Positions 27,015-36,338 of a stretch of 64,000 bases of DNA are shown in pieces. This DNA comes from CAVONV01 sp963697355 (GTDB taxonomy: Bacteria; Acidobacteriota; Vicinamibacteria; Marinacidobacterales; DATDRI01): NCBI GenBank assembly GCA_963697355.1, contig CAVONV010000009.1, positions 1 to 64,000 on the forward strand, read 5' to 3'. The position numbers and the translations under genes are program-made. Numbering within the stretch: the stretch's first letter is position 1; each line of letters opens with the position of its first letter. Below the pieces are notes generated by a model. That model made no database searches. It was not told the DNA's origin and worked only from the letters and a program-made list of their open reading frames with translations.

Positions 27015-28859
27015 TCACTGGCCTTCGAGTGCCTGGGGGAGTGCATCGAGAGGCGATGGGCGCTCGAAAGACTCCTCCTCTCGTCGGGGCTCGATAAGAA
27101 AGTTGTGGTAAGACGAGATAAAGGTCACCGGTTGGGTGCGACTCAAGGACTCTTCCAGAATGCCAGCAAGTAGATTACCTTCCATATCTTGCCCAATGGG
27201 AAGTCCCATGAGATAAAGCAGCGTAGGTGTGATGTCGACGACGGAGGCGCCCTGCAACTTGACGCCTTGGCCGATTCCAGGGCCGTAGAAAAGGGCGAGA
27301 CCATCCGGTGCTCCTTTATGGTAGCCCGAGAGGTGACTGCTGCCCTTGAGAGCTTCCACGACGCGCCGAGGCACGGATAGGGGCTCCATGCCGTGTCCTG
27401 AGACGACGACCAGCGTTTCCTCCGGCTGGAGAGACTGGAGATACTCACCGAGGATGGTATCCAGATGGCTGTAGTAGGCATCGATAGCCCGGCCATATTT
27501 CTTGAGCTCGCGCTCACTCACGTCTCCGAAGCTGTCCGGGCGGTGATACCGGAAGAACGTATGTCCAAGGTTGTCGAGTCCGAAGAAATAAATCGCGTAG
27601 ACGTGGGGGGGCTGAGACTCACGTAACCACTGTCCAACTCGTTGGTAAGTTGCATCGTCGGCCAGCGAGGATCGGAGTACGGATTCCCAAGGCAGGGTGT
27701 CGCCGGGAATCTCGACGGACCGATCCACGAATCTCTCTAGCTCCGAAGCATCGATGTCCTGTGGCTGGACGACTAAGGGTGCGAGCTCGGGAAAAAGGCT
27801 GGCCGGGTATGTCAAGTCAGGTAGCGTGGGATCGAACCGTTCTCGGACCTGACGATGAAAGTACTCGGAAACGATGAAACCGTCGACGGTCTCGGCGGGG
27901 TAGGTGCCCCACCATCGCAGGAGTCCAACCTTTACGCCAAAGCTGGACAAGATGCTCCAAAATGTTCCCGTGCGTCGTTGAGTAGACGTCACCGCAGTGC
28001 GTTTGAGTAGTCCAAGGTGCTCTAGGTTTTGCAGGTAGAGCCCGTGGGGCAGCAAAGAAAACGTGGACGGGATGCCCGAGAACCGGTATCGGTAGAAGCC
28101 AAGGAGACCGTGTTGCCGGGGGAGCTTGCCGGTGGCGATGCTCGTCCAAACCGCGAGTGACTCTGTGGGGTGGATAGTCCGCAGGGCTCCGGACGCGCCC
28201 CCTTCGATGATCCTTGCGAAATTGGGGAGCTTCCCTTCGGCTACGGCGGGCAGCACATAAGACATCGAAGCACCTTCCATGCCGATGATTGTCACGCGGC
28301 GCGGCGAAGGGCTGTCCTCAAGAGGCAAGCGTGGGACGGTGGAGGATGCGTCATTGTTGATAGGGCGAAAGGCAAGCGGGGCTACAAGGGAGACGACCCA
28401 AGTGAGGAAAACCAGGGTATAGCCGAAGCGTGCAGCTCGTCGACCGAAAGAATATTGAAAGAGAGCCAATATAAGGAGGACGGCTGCAGCCGCAGACAAG
28501 ATCGTGGCCGCAATGGCAAGGGCTCGTATGCTTTCGGACGTGATGTAGAGCCGAAAATAGAAAAGATTGTGCCAGAGGAGAGTTGCTGCGAGGCCAAGGT
28601 CGAGGGCGAGCAACCAAATCAGGAGACGGAAGGATATCCATGCGGGTCGGAGCGGCCCACCTCGGATTTCTTCGATGAGGAATAGTACCAGCCAAATGAC
28701 CAGACCCGTTGCAAGGCCATGGGTCAATGCAACGGAAATCCAGACGTGGAGTACGGTCTGGGCATCGAGAGTAACCTGCGGATTCAGAATGAAGATAGAT
28801 TGAGCGAGAAAAAGAGCGAGTAATTGTCCGCCGAGGAGGCTATTGGTTAGATTTCTCAA
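27015..28859 (-). CDS. Membrane-anchored alkaline-phosphatase-superfamily phosphodiesterase, altered metal site
   Basis: 614 residues. About five transmembrane helices lie in residues 1-170 (for example WISVALTHGLATGLVIWLVLF, IRALAIAATILSAAAAVLLIL), then a periplasmic type I phosphodiesterase domain. The nucleophile region AVWTSIATGKLPRQHGL, FFGLDNLGHTFF and the histidine of GYHKGAPDG are present. Two normally invariant aspartates are changed: the usual DGA is GMEGAS (Asp to Glu), and the usual SDHGM is VSGHGMEPL (Asp to Gly). The related gene at 59.6 kb keeps both. It may therefore be catalytically weak or a pseudo-enzyme. It sits between rluD and pyrR on the same strand. The substrate is unknown. 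Confidence 0.85.
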   Translation of the reverse strand: MRNLTNSLLGGQLLALFLAQSIFILNPQVTLDAQTVLHVWISVALTHGLATGLVIWLVLFLIEEIRGGPLRPAWISFRLLIWLLALDLGLAATLLWHNLFYFRLYITSESIRALAIAATILSAAAAVLLILALFQYSFGRRAARFGYTLVFLTWVVSLVAPLAFRPINNDASSTVPRLPLEDSPSPRRVTIIGMEGASMSYVLPAVAEGKLPNFARIIEGGASGALRTIHPTESLAVWTSIATGKLPRQHGLLGFYRYRFSGIPSTFSLLPHGLYLQNLEHLGLLKRTAVTSTQRRTGTFWSILSSFGVKVGLLRWWGTYPAETVDGFIVSEYFHRQVRERFDPTLPDLTYPASLFPELAPLVVQPQDIDASELERFVDRSVEIPGDTLPWESVLRSSLADDATYQRVGQWLRESQPPHVYAIYFFGLDNLGHTFFRYHRPDSFGDVSERELKKYGRAIDAYYSHLDTILGEYLQSLQPEETLVVVSGHGMEPLSVPRRVVEALKGSSHLSGYHKGAPDGLALFYGPGIGQGVKLQGASVVDITPTLLYLMGLPIGQDMEGNLLAGILEESLSRTQPVTFISSYHNFLIEPRREEESFERPSPLDALPQALEGQ

Positions 28860-28979
28860 GAGAGAACACGCTCGCTAGAACCTTGGAGTAGAGGGTCCCC
28901 GGAGGCCAGACAAAAACCTGGCTTGAATCCGTCCCTCGCTCCTCTGCCATCTGTCATTCTACCTCGAAAACCGTTGAGC

Positions 28980-29966
28980 TCACGCTATACCAAGTGGCAA
29001 GTGGCGAAGTTCGTCGAGAACGTGCTGAATGTCGGAAGGAAGCGGGGCTTCGAATTGGAGGACCTCGGCGCTACCTGGGTGGCGGAAGGTCAAACGAGCT
29101 GCGTGAAGGGCCGGGCGGTTCAGGCGGTTGAGGATCTCGAAGGCTCGTTCACCACCTTTCGGCGGGCGTCGCGTTCGGCCGTAGTCGGTGTCCCCCACCA
29201 CCGGAAAGCCGGCCTCAGAAAGATGAACTCGGATTTGATGGGTGCGGCCGGTCGCAATGCGAATCGAGAGGAGCGTGGAGAGCGACAGCACTTCGAGTCT
29301 CTCCGCTTCGGTGCTAGCGGATTTTGGATGTCGCGAGCGGCTCGAGATCTTCTTGCGGTCGTGGGGATCGCGCCCAATGGGACTTTCCATGAGAAGATGT
29401 TCGGGGGCGGAACCGTGGACGAGTGCTAGATAGAGTTTTTCGACGCTTCGAGCGGCAAATTGACGAGCCAACGCGCGATGGGTATGGTCGTTTTTGGCCG
29501 CAACGATTAGGCCCGATGTGCCTCTATCTAGACGGTGGACGATGCCCGGGCGCGCCACTCCTCCTATACCGCTGAGATCGGTACAGTGATGGAGCAGTGC
29601 ATTGACCAGGGTGCCGGAGACATGCCCCGCCGCGGGGTGAACGACCATGTGGGGAGGTTTGTCGACGACGATGAGGTCTTCGTCCTCGTACAGGATCTCG
29701 ATGGGGATCGCTTCGGGTTGGGGGTCGGCAGGTTCCGTGGGTGGAACTTCGACCTCGACCATTTCCCCGGAATGCGCGAGTCGCGAAGGGCGTACGGTTT
29801 GTCCGTTGACGCGAACCCGTCCGTCCTCGATCCACCTTTTTGCCTGAGCGCGACTGGCGATTTCAACGTGGTCCGGGATCAATCTGTCGATACGGGTATT
29901 GTCTTCTTGCGGGGAAACAATCCACCTTACGGTGAGAACTTCGTGGTTGACGGATTCTGGAGTCAA
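28980..29966 (-). CDS. rluD: RluD-type 23S rRNA pseudouridine synthase
   Basis: Modifies 23S rRNA helix 69 uridines in the RluD family. N-terminal S4 domain (NTRIDRLIPDHVEIASRAQAK in overlapping pieces, GRVRVNGQTVRPSRL), then ILYEDEDLIVVDKPPHMVVHPA and the catalytic motif GIVHRLDRGTSGLIV with its Asp. GRTHQIRVHLSEAGFPVVGD is also conserved. 328 residues. The best start is TTG at 29966, 15 nt after the lgt stop, with AGGAG just upstream. RluC-type activity cannot be excluded by sequence alone. Confidence 0.9.
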   Translation of the reverse strand: MTPESVNHEVLTVRWIVSPQEDNTRIDRLIPDHVEIASRAQAKRWIEDGRVRVNGQTVRPSRLAHSGEMVEVEVPPTEPADPQPEAIPIEILYEDEDLIVVDKPPHMVVHPAAGHVSGTLVNALLHHCTDLSGIGGVARPGIVHRLDRGTSGLIVAAKNDHTHRALARQFAARSVEKLYLALVHGSAPEHLLMESPIGRDPHDRKKISSRSRHPKSASTEAERLEVLSLSTLLSIRIATGRTHQIRVHLSEAGFPVVGDTDYGRTRRPPKGGERAFEILNRLNRPALHAARLTFRHPGSAEVLQFEAPLPSDIQHVLDELRHLPLGIA

Positions 29967-29981
29967 GGCTCCTGTCCGGCC

Positions 29982-30785
29982 CTATTGAGGAGTCATGCGA
30001 GGTTTACGGCGCATATGAGCTAAGGCAAAGATGCTGGTAATCAGCATGATGATGCCAATGAGCTGAGACGTCGAAAGCGCACCGTCGAAGACATGGCCTC
30101 GTTGGTCACCACGGAAGAACTCGATGACGAACCTTGCGACGGCATAGAGTGCCACATATGTCCAGAAGATTTGACCGTCGAAACGTTTCCTTTGCGCTAG
30201 AAGAAGGAGGAACAGAAAAATCAATAGCTCCGCTGCGGCCTCGTAGAGTTGTGTCGGATGAAGCGCGATCCCTAGGGGCGTGCCGGCTATCTCTCTTGCG
30301 TAGGGGTTGTTGAACGTGACTCCCCAAGCAACTTCCGTGGGCTTGCCGTAACAGCAACCTGCTGAGAAGCACCCAAGCCTTCCGATCGCATGCCCGAGTG
30401 CAACGGATGGTGCCATGATGTCCGTCATCCGCCAAACGTTCAACTTGTGCTTACGAAAAAACCATAGAGAAACGAAGACGGCAGCAATGAGTCCTCCGTA
30501 AAAGACGCCTCCCGAGCGCAGTAAGCTGGCAGGACTGTGACTGTAGTGCTCCCAATCGACGATGAGTAGTAGGAGTTTGGCACCTAGCAAGGCGGAGATG
30601 AGGATATAGAGACCGAGATCCAGGGTAAGATTGGCATCTACACCTTGTTGCTTGCCCCTGGCTGCGGCCACCTTCAGAGCAACGAGAAAACCGATAGCCA
30701 ACAAGAAACCATAAGTGGGGAGAAACAGATCAATGCTGTTTCCCCAGAGATTGACTTGGCCGAGATCGAATAGTTTCGGGTACAC
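29982..30785 (-). CDS. lgt: Prolipoprotein diacylglyceryl transferase Lgt
   Basis: Transfers diacylglycerol from phosphatidylglycerol to the lipobox cysteine of prolipoproteins. Multi-pass membrane protein of 267 residues. The Lgt signature is HAIGRLGCFSAGCCYGKPT with the invariant Arg, and HPTQLYEAAAELLIFL follows. R-G in VIEFFRGDQRG is also typical. It lies between lspA and rluD on the same strand, so the first two lipoprotein-processing enzymes are clustered. Several genes in the window encode lipoproteins. Confidence 0.96.
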   Translation of the reverse strand: MYPKLFDLGQVNLWGNSIDLFLPTYGFLLAIGFLVALKVAAARGKQQGVDANLTLDLGLYILISALLGAKLLLLIVDWEHYSHSPASLLRSGGVFYGGLIAAVFVSLWFFRKHKLNVWRMTDIMAPSVALGHAIGRLGCFSAGCCYGKPTEVAWGVTFNNPYAREIAGTPLGIALHPTQLYEAAAELLIFLFLLLLAQRKRFDGQIFWTYVALYAVARFVIEFFRGDQRGHVFDGALSTSQLIGIIMLITSIFALAHMRRKPRMTPQ

Positions 30786-30892
30786 CTAATTTTGTTCCAT
30801 AGAATGTCGAGATCTCGTGTTGGTCCCGACAAGAAAAGGGTTGTCAAGTGTTCGTGTTTGAAGGGCCTCGAAGCATTGGAGCGACACGATCT

Positions 30893-31399
30893 CTAGTGAT
30901 CCCCGGTTCCCGCCTCTGCCGTCGCCTTGGCAGGACGCAGTAGCGTGTCGAGGAGGAGTAGACCCACGCCGGCACAAATGGCGGTGTCGGCAACGTTGAA
31001 CGCCGGCCAATGCGAGCCGCGGTAGAAGACGTCTATGAAGTCGACGACATAGCCTAGTCGAACGCGGTCGATGATGTTGCCTGCGGCCCCGCCGAGGATA
31101 AACGCAAGGGCGAACTGGCTCAAACGCTCGTTTGCTGGGGAACTGACTGCGTAGATGGCGACGGCACCCAATGCCACGACGGATAGTAGCGTGACGAGTA
31201 TGGGCTTGTAGGGGATCGTTGCGGCCGAGAGAAGACCGAACGCCATTCCGCTGTTTCGTACCAAGGTGAAGTGGAAGAAATCCGGTACTACCGGGATGGA
31301 CTCGCCTAGACTCAGGTTCGAGCTGACTAAGAACTTGGTCATTTGATCCAGTGCGAGTACCGCCAAGATGATGATTATAAGTCCCAATCGAGAGCGCAT
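30893..31399 (-). CDS. lspA: Lipoprotein signal peptidase LspA
   Basis: Aspartyl protease that removes the signal peptide from diacylglyceryl-modified prolipoproteins. Four transmembrane helices. The catalytic aspartates are in GGAAGNIIDRVRLGYVVDFID and FNVADTAI. The ATG at 31399 (MRSRLGLIIIIL) has GAG 7 nt upstream and gives the usual short N-terminus; in-frame starts at 31411 and 31453 are less likely. About 168 residues. Followed by lgt after about 107 nt. Confidence 0.94.
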   Translation of the reverse strand: MRSRLGLIIIILAVLALDQMTKFLVSSNLSLGESIPVVPDFFHFTLVRNSGMAFGLLSAATIPYKPILVTLLSVVALGAVAIYAVSSPANERLSQFALAFILGGAAGNIIDRVRLGYVVDFIDVFYRGSHWPAFNVADTAICAGVGLLLLDTLLRPAKATAEAGTGDH

Positions 31400-31453
31400 A
31401 TCGTTTCTCATCGTGTTGACGGCTACATCGAGCGTCAACTGATACAAAGACAA

Positions 31454-31786
31454 CCCGTCAGTACGTACTCAGACTAGCACCGAGCGAGGTTAGATTCAAA
31501 GTCAGGTCGAGCTTTTCCCGGTCATAGTGGCTGTTGCACGAGTAAGTGCCTCTGAGATAGACTCTTACTCAACCCTCCGTGGTCTAATCATCGAGATCCG
31601 GTAAAGACTTCAACTGATGTGTCTGCAAATATTGCTTACGATTGAACTGCGTCCTTCCGGATTTGGGAGACTACGAGATCTAAAAGGGACTGTGATAATC
31701 TCGCCTGAGTCCGGGCTGAAATTGACGCGGTCGTGACGCTCGGGACCGCCATTGGCGAAAAGGACTTGGTGGAATGATGGTGAAAC
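31454..31786. other. Intergenic region, no gene seen
   Basis: About 330 bp between divergent lspA and the REC-domain gene. It should contain both promoters. No RNA gene, repeat or believable short ORF was recognised. Confidence 0.5.
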
Positions 31787-33613
31787 ATGGCTGAGCAAAA
31801 GCCAACCATCCTGGTCGTCGACGATGAAAAAGACGACCTCCAGAGGGTGGAGAAAGCTCTAGCACCCATCCATCTCGAGATCGTTTCCCTCGGAGATCCC
31901 CATAAGGTGTTGCAGAAAGTGGAGTCGGTGGCTCCCCACCTGGTGATTCTGGACGCATTGCTTCCCGGTTTGTCGGGTTTCGATTTGTGCAAGCAGATCA
32001 AAACATCAGCGGGGAGCAGGAAAACAAAGGTTCTCATCCTGACCGGTGTCTATCTCAGAGACCGCTATCGACGTGAGGCCATTCACCAGTTCAAAGCCGA
32101 TGGTTTTGTGACCAAGCCGTTTCGCTCGGGGGACCTTCAACGCCTCGTTCTGCAGCTACTTGCCGAGAAGCTAAAAACGACCCCACCGGAGCTTCAGGAG
32201 CGGTTGGCACCCTCCATCGACGTTTCTGAAACTCGTGACAAGGACCAGAAACCAGGCCTTTTGAACCGTCTATTTGGTCGGCTCAAGTCGACTCCAGATC
32301 AATCCATAAGTAAGGGGTTTCTGCATACGGTCCAGAGCTCCGCGGAGCTACCCACAACAGCAGGCGATGACTCCCCCGAAGACCAACGCCTCGAAGTTGC
32401 CTCTTTGGCCCCGACCGAACCAGAAACGACCACGGGCGAGCTCGATACGGAGAAGCCTGAGTCTGATACGGTGCAAGCTGAGATCGAGTCCGAGTCGGAC
32501 ACCTCTCGAGTCGAAACGAAACCCGACATGGTTCGAGCCGAGCCCGACATCGTTCAGGCTCAGGCTGAAGAAAAGGAGGTTGGCGGCCCAACCGTAACTT
32601 CGGAAGCCGACCCCGAGCCCGCAACGATCGAATTCGAGGTCAAGAAGCCCGAGTCCGAGCTCATCGAACAGCTGGACGACGAGGTCGATGCCACATTGGC
32701 GGCGGGCGCGGAGGTTGTGAAGTCGGAGCCCGTAACTGCGTCAGAGGGGGACGATTTGCCTGTCGAAGCCCCTGAATCTTCGAAGGCGCAAGCAGCCGAG
32801 GAGGTCCTAGAGTCAGACGCGTCGTCGCCGTCGGCAGTAGAGCCAAGCATCGAACCTGACGGGCAGGTGAGTGCCGAAGAGCAGCTTGTGGATCAGGAGA
32901 TTGCTTCAAGCCTCAATGCAGCCATCGCGGCCTTTGACTCTCTCGACCCAGCAGCCGCTGGATCGATAAGGGAAGTCGAAGCGCCAGAATACCCGGAGGG
33001 GGGGGCGGAGAGCACGCAACCGCCCGGCGAGTTCATACTGGAGGTCGAGGTCGCTGCAGCTGTGTCCGAGGCTTCCGTAACGGATGAAGTGCAAGATCAA
33101 AAAGAAGCCGATGAGGAAACTTCTGAGGCTTCCCCGGAAGCGCTAAGGGAAGAGCTGCCGATCTATACGGCTGAAGCTTTCCTTCATGAGTTGCGGCGTG
33201 AAGTCATGATGTGTCGACGAATTGATCGTCCCCTCACGTTGATTCTCATTCGTATTGCAGATTTGGGACAAATCGTAGAGCTTTTTGGAAAGAATTTCCG
33301 CCCCAAAGTTCTACGCCACGTTGCCGTTCAGGCCATTGAGTCTTTGAGAGAAGTGGATATTGTTGGCTTGTTGGAGGCCAAGGAGCTACTTGCCCTGACT
33401 GCGTTCGCTTCGGATCGATATGGCGGCGAGCGGATCATCGGCCGGCTGCAGGCGTCTCTTGGACGCAACCCCTTTCAAGTCGGGGAGGGGATTCCATCGT
33501 TCATTCCCAAACTGCGATTTGGTATGGCTGCATATCCAGAAGAAGCGGTAAGTTCCGAAGAATTGTTGGAGCGTGCGGAAGGCGAAGTCGAGCTCTCGAG
33601 CTCTACGGCCTGA
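31787..33613 (+). CDS. Response regulator with long acidic linker and degenerate GGDEF-like domain
   Basis: 608 residues in three parts. Residues 5-125 are a receiver domain: acidic pair in VVDDEKDD, phospho-acceptor Asp56 in VILDALLPG, Thr in LILTG and Lys in VTKPF. Residues about 130-450 are a low-complexity region rich in Glu, Asp, Ser, Pro and Thr. Residues about 455-605 look like a diguanylate-cyclase fold (FLHELRREVMMCRRIDRPLT, LRHVAVQAIESLREVDIVG, PKLRFGMAAYPEEA), but the place of GGDEF reads LLEAKELLAL near residue 528. It is therefore unlikely to make c-di-GMP and may bind protein or nucleotide instead. No histidine kinase is adjacent. RBS GGTGAAAC precedes the ATG weakly. Confidence 0.88.
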   Translation: MAEQKPTILVVDDEKDDLQRVEKALAPIHLEIVSLGDPHKVLQKVESVAPHLVILDALLPGLSGFDLCKQIKTSAGSRKTKVLILTGVYLRDRYRREAIHQFKADGFVTKPFRSGDLQRLVLQLLAEKLKTTPPELQERLAPSIDVSETRDKDQKPGLLNRLFGRLKSTPDQSISKGFLHTVQSSAELPTTAGDDSPEDQRLEVASLAPTEPETTTGELDTEKPESDTVQAEIESESDTSRVETKPDMVRAEPDIVQAQAEEKEVGGPTVTSEADPEPATIEFEVKKPESELIEQLDDEVDATLAAGAEVVKSEPVTASEGDDLPVEAPESSKAQAAEEVLESDASSPSAVEPSIEPDGQVSAEEQLVDQEIASSLNAAIAAFDSLDPAAAGSIREVEAPEYPEGGAESTQPPGEFILEVEVAAAVSEASVTDEVQDQKEADEETSEASPEALREELPIYTAEAFLHELRREVMMCRRIDRPLTLILIRIADLGQIVELFGKNFRPKVLRHVAVQAIESLREVDIVGLLEAKELLALTAFASDRYGGERIIGRLQASLGRNPFQVGEGIPSFIPKLRFGMAAYPEEAVSSEELLERAEGEVELSSSTA

Positions 33614-33784
33614 CATCGGAATTACTCACCTTCCCGATCTCGCTTTCCCTTGAGTCGTACTTCTCTTCGCGTCTGGCGCACTTGAGTCGCAGAGGTCTTC
33701 CAACATCCGTTCATCAAAGAGCTCCCCCGTCATCACTAGATTTGTGGTGGTGACAGCCACCATCGCACCGTATGATAGTAAGTC

Positions 33785-34603
33785 ATGAGCGAGATCACCA
33801 TTCGAGATGTTCGGAGCATGGACGACTACAAGCGTTCGATCGAGGTCCAAAAAGAAGTCTGGGGGCTGTCGGATCTGGACGTTGTGCCTGTCGTGGAGTT
33901 GATTACGGTTCAGCACTACGGTGGACTATGCGCTGGAGCCTTCGACGGCAATGATATGGTCGGATTCGTTTATGGAATGGTGGGACATCGAAAGCATCGG
34001 TTCTTTCACCACTCTCACATGCTTGCTGTTCTGCCTTCCTATAGAGGCCGTAGAGTCGGCACTCGACTCAAATGGGCGCAAAGGGCTCGAGTGCTGAGGC
34101 AGGGGATGGATCTCGTCAACTGGACCTTCGATCCCCTTCAAGCACCTAATGCGAAGCTCAACATTCGACATCTGGGCGTCACCATCAATAAGTACGTCGA
34201 GAACATTTACGGTGAAACCGAGAGCCCGCTGCACGGAGGCATCCCAACCGACCGGCTCGAAGCCGAATGGTGGCTAGAGAGCGCAAGAGTCCTTCGCGCC
34301 CAAAACGAGGTGCTATCGGAAGAACCGGATTGGGAGGAGCTCTGCCGTATCAACCAAACGGGAATGAAGGACGGCTTTCTCCATTGCGAAAATGTCTTTC
34401 TCGACTGCGACGAGGCTGACCTGCTCGTAGAGATTCCTGGCGACATTGCGAGCATCATGGCCGGCCGGGTGGAGCTTGCGCTGGATTGGCGTATGAAGAC
34501 CCGTCAGCTCTTTCAAAACTACTTCAGTCGAGGCTACACCGTCACCGATTTCCACCACACCCAGGAAAGAGCGTTCTATCATCTCAGAAGAGAAAGCAGC
34601 TAG
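33785..34603 (+). CDS. GNAT-type acetyltransferase (COG3375-like)
   Basis: 272 residues. The GNAT acetyl-CoA region is visible as HSHMLAVLPSYRGRRVGTRLKWAQR. The segments YKRSIEVQKEVWG at the start, WTFDPLQAPNAKLNIRHLGV and the following YGETESPLHGGIPTDRLEAEWWL match a conserved group of large predicted GNAT proteins (COG3375). The substrate is unknown. ATG at 33785. It is convergent with the symporter gene and is separated from it by an AATCAGGAAT-type repeat. Confidence 0.85.
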   Translation: MSEITIRDVRSMDDYKRSIEVQKEVWGLSDLDVVPVVELITVQHYGGLCAGAFDGNDMVGFVYGMVGHRKHRFFHHSHMLAVLPSYRGRRVGTRLKWAQRARVLRQGMDLVNWTFDPLQAPNAKLNIRHLGVTINKYVENIYGETESPLHGGIPTDRLEAEWWLESARVLRAQNEVLSEEPDWEELCRINQTGMKDGFLHCENVFLDCDEADLLVEIPGDIASIMAGRVELALDWRMKTRQLFQNYFSRGYTVTDFHHTQERAFYHLRRESS

Positions 34604-34607
34604 GTAA

Positions 34608-34700
34608 GAACTCAGGAAATCAAGAAATCAGGAATTCAGGAATAGCGACTTTTTGGTCTTCGTTCCCGATTTCTGGATTTCCTGAATTCTCGGATTCCTT
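34608..34700. repeat. Inverted, degenerate AATCAGGAAT repeat between convergent genes
   Basis: The left part holds CAGGAAATCAAGAAATCAGG and further GGAATTC units. The right part (ATTTCTGGATTTCCTGAATT) is its approximate reverse complement, with CGACTTTTTGGTC between them. It can form a long imperfect hairpin and may end transcription from both sides. Same style as the repeats at 19.1 kb and 62.1 kb. Confidence 0.7.
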
Positions 34701-36127
34701 CAAGACTCACTCATAAAGGGTTTCCACTTCTCCTCAGGCGATGCGGGTGTCATCAGGCTGACCACGATGAGGCAGAAGAGGGAAGCGGCACCGGCGGGGT
34801 AGATGATGTAGTCGTACTCCCAGTTGATGATCCCCATCGTGTTGAGTCCGCCAAAGATGAGAGTCACCAACATGCCGGCGGCGACAGAAGACACTCCTCC
34901 CGCGGGAGTGACACGTTTCCACAGAAACGCTGCGAGCAAGGCGGGTGTCACAGCTGCACCGATCATCGTGTAGGCGTAAAGCGCCATATCCAAGATGCTT
35001 ACGAAAAACGTCGTCACGACGAGAGCCAATAGCGCCAACAGGACGATCATACTTCGCTGGACGAGAATGATACGCTTCTCGCTTACGTCGGGATTGATGA
35101 AGCGCTGGTAGACGTCTCGGGTGAGGTTGGTGGATGGAACCATCAGAAACGTATTGGCGGTAGAGAAAATGATGGCCACCGCTCCTGCCAACAGCAGGAC
35201 GCCGCCGAAGACGGGAAGGTTGTGACGCGCGATTTGGAGAAGGATGATTTCGGAATCGGCCTTGGTCCAAGCGTCATTCCAGTAAGAGCCTGCACCGAAC
35301 ACGGCTGTGGCAACGATGAGCGTCTCGATGATGATCACACCGATGATCATTCCGACGACCGCTTTACGGGCCGCCGATTCGTTCTTTGCCGAGAAGAACT
35401 TCTGATAGATGCTGCTCTCACCCATGAGCAGCAGCATCGTGGGGAGGAAGAGTCCGAGCGATGAGAGAACGTCTTTTTGACCAAATAGAGTGAAATGAGT
35501 CTCGGGCAACGTGCTCGTGAGTTGCTCCCAGCCGCCGGCTCCTTGGAGGGCAAGGGGGGCAGCTATCAGAATACTGATAATAATAAGGAGCCCGTTGAAG
35601 ACGTCTATGGACACGATGGACATCATGCCTGCGGTGATGGTGAAGATGACGACCAAGCCACAGATGATGGCCATGCCCATGTCTGGGCTGATGGCGGGAT
35701 AGAGAATGTTCAGGAGTCGTCCACCGCCGATGAACTGATAACCGGCAATCGTCAAGTAGGCAATGATGATGGCCATGGTTCCGAGGAGTCGTGCCGCGGG
35801 GTGGTAGCGTGTCTCCAGAATATCCGGCACCGTGTACTGGGCAATCCGCCGGACTCGTCCGGCAATAAAGTAGACCAATATGAGACCGAACCATGCCCCA
35901 GCGCTCATCCAAAGCCCCGAAAAACCCTCTCGGAACGCGCGACCTGCACCGGCAAACAAGCTGCCCGAGCCTATCCATGTCGCTACCAAGGTTCCGACCA
36001 GCATTTGCCACGGGACGTTGCGTCCGGCAACCATGAAGTCGTCCTGTGTCTTGACGGCGCGGCTCTTGTAGAGACTTACGCCGATGAGGAATGCCAAGTA
36101 GAAAACGATGGCCCAGATATAAATCAT
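34700..36127 (-). CDS. Sodium:solute symporter family protein
   Basis: SSS-family secondary transporter of about 475 residues with 12-13 transmembrane helices. The family opening is FYLAFLIGVSLYKSRAVKTQDDFMVAGRNVP, followed by LVATWIGSGSLFAGAGRAF and the IAGYQFIGGGRLL region. STANTFLMVPSTNLTRDVYQRF is the typical sodium-site and SSS signature stretch. The ATG at 36127 has AGGAAGGGG upstream; an in-frame start at 36196 adds a non-hydrophobic leader and is rejected. The substrate is unknown. It diverges from the aldo/keto reductase gene. Confidence 0.92.
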   Translation of the reverse strand: MIYIWAIVFYLAFLIGVSLYKSRAVKTQDDFMVAGRNVPWQMLVGTLVATWIGSGSLFAGAGRAFREGFSGLWMSAGAWFGLILVYFIAGRVRRIAQYTVPDILETRYHPAARLLGTMAIIIAYLTIAGYQFIGGGRLLNILYPAISPDMGMAIICGLVVIFTITAGMMSIVSIDVFNGLLIIISILIAAPLALQGAGGWEQLTSTLPETHFTLFGQKDVLSSLGLFLPTMLLLMGESSIYQKFFSAKNESAARKAVVGMIIGVIIIETLIVATAVFGAGSYWNDAWTKADSEIILLQIARHNLPVFGGVLLLAGAVAIIFSTANTFLMVPSTNLTRDVYQRFINPDVSEKRIILVQRSMIVLLALLALVVTTFFVSILDMALYAYTMIGAAVTPALLAAFLWKRVTPAGGVSSVAAGMLVTLIFGGLNTMGIINWEYDYIIYPAGAASLFCLIVVSLMTPASPEEKWKPFMSES

Positions 36128-36338
36128 TGGCTTGCCCCTTCCTGAGACCGTTTGCCGACGGGCACTCGGCCGAGAATCTGCCGGAAATCCTATCATGACA
36201 AGCCGATACTATGGGCACCAACAAGAATCCGGGTACGACAGGTGGTCTCTTGGAATGCATTTGCATCTGGAAACCTGATTCAATAGCATCGTATACCTGG
36301 ATGGTAGACGGATTTGTTCAACCCCAAGGAGGCCGAAA

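Noticed and set aside
31454..31786. Possible tRNA or small RNA gene
   Set aside because: No cloverleaf, T-loop motif or terminator was recognised.
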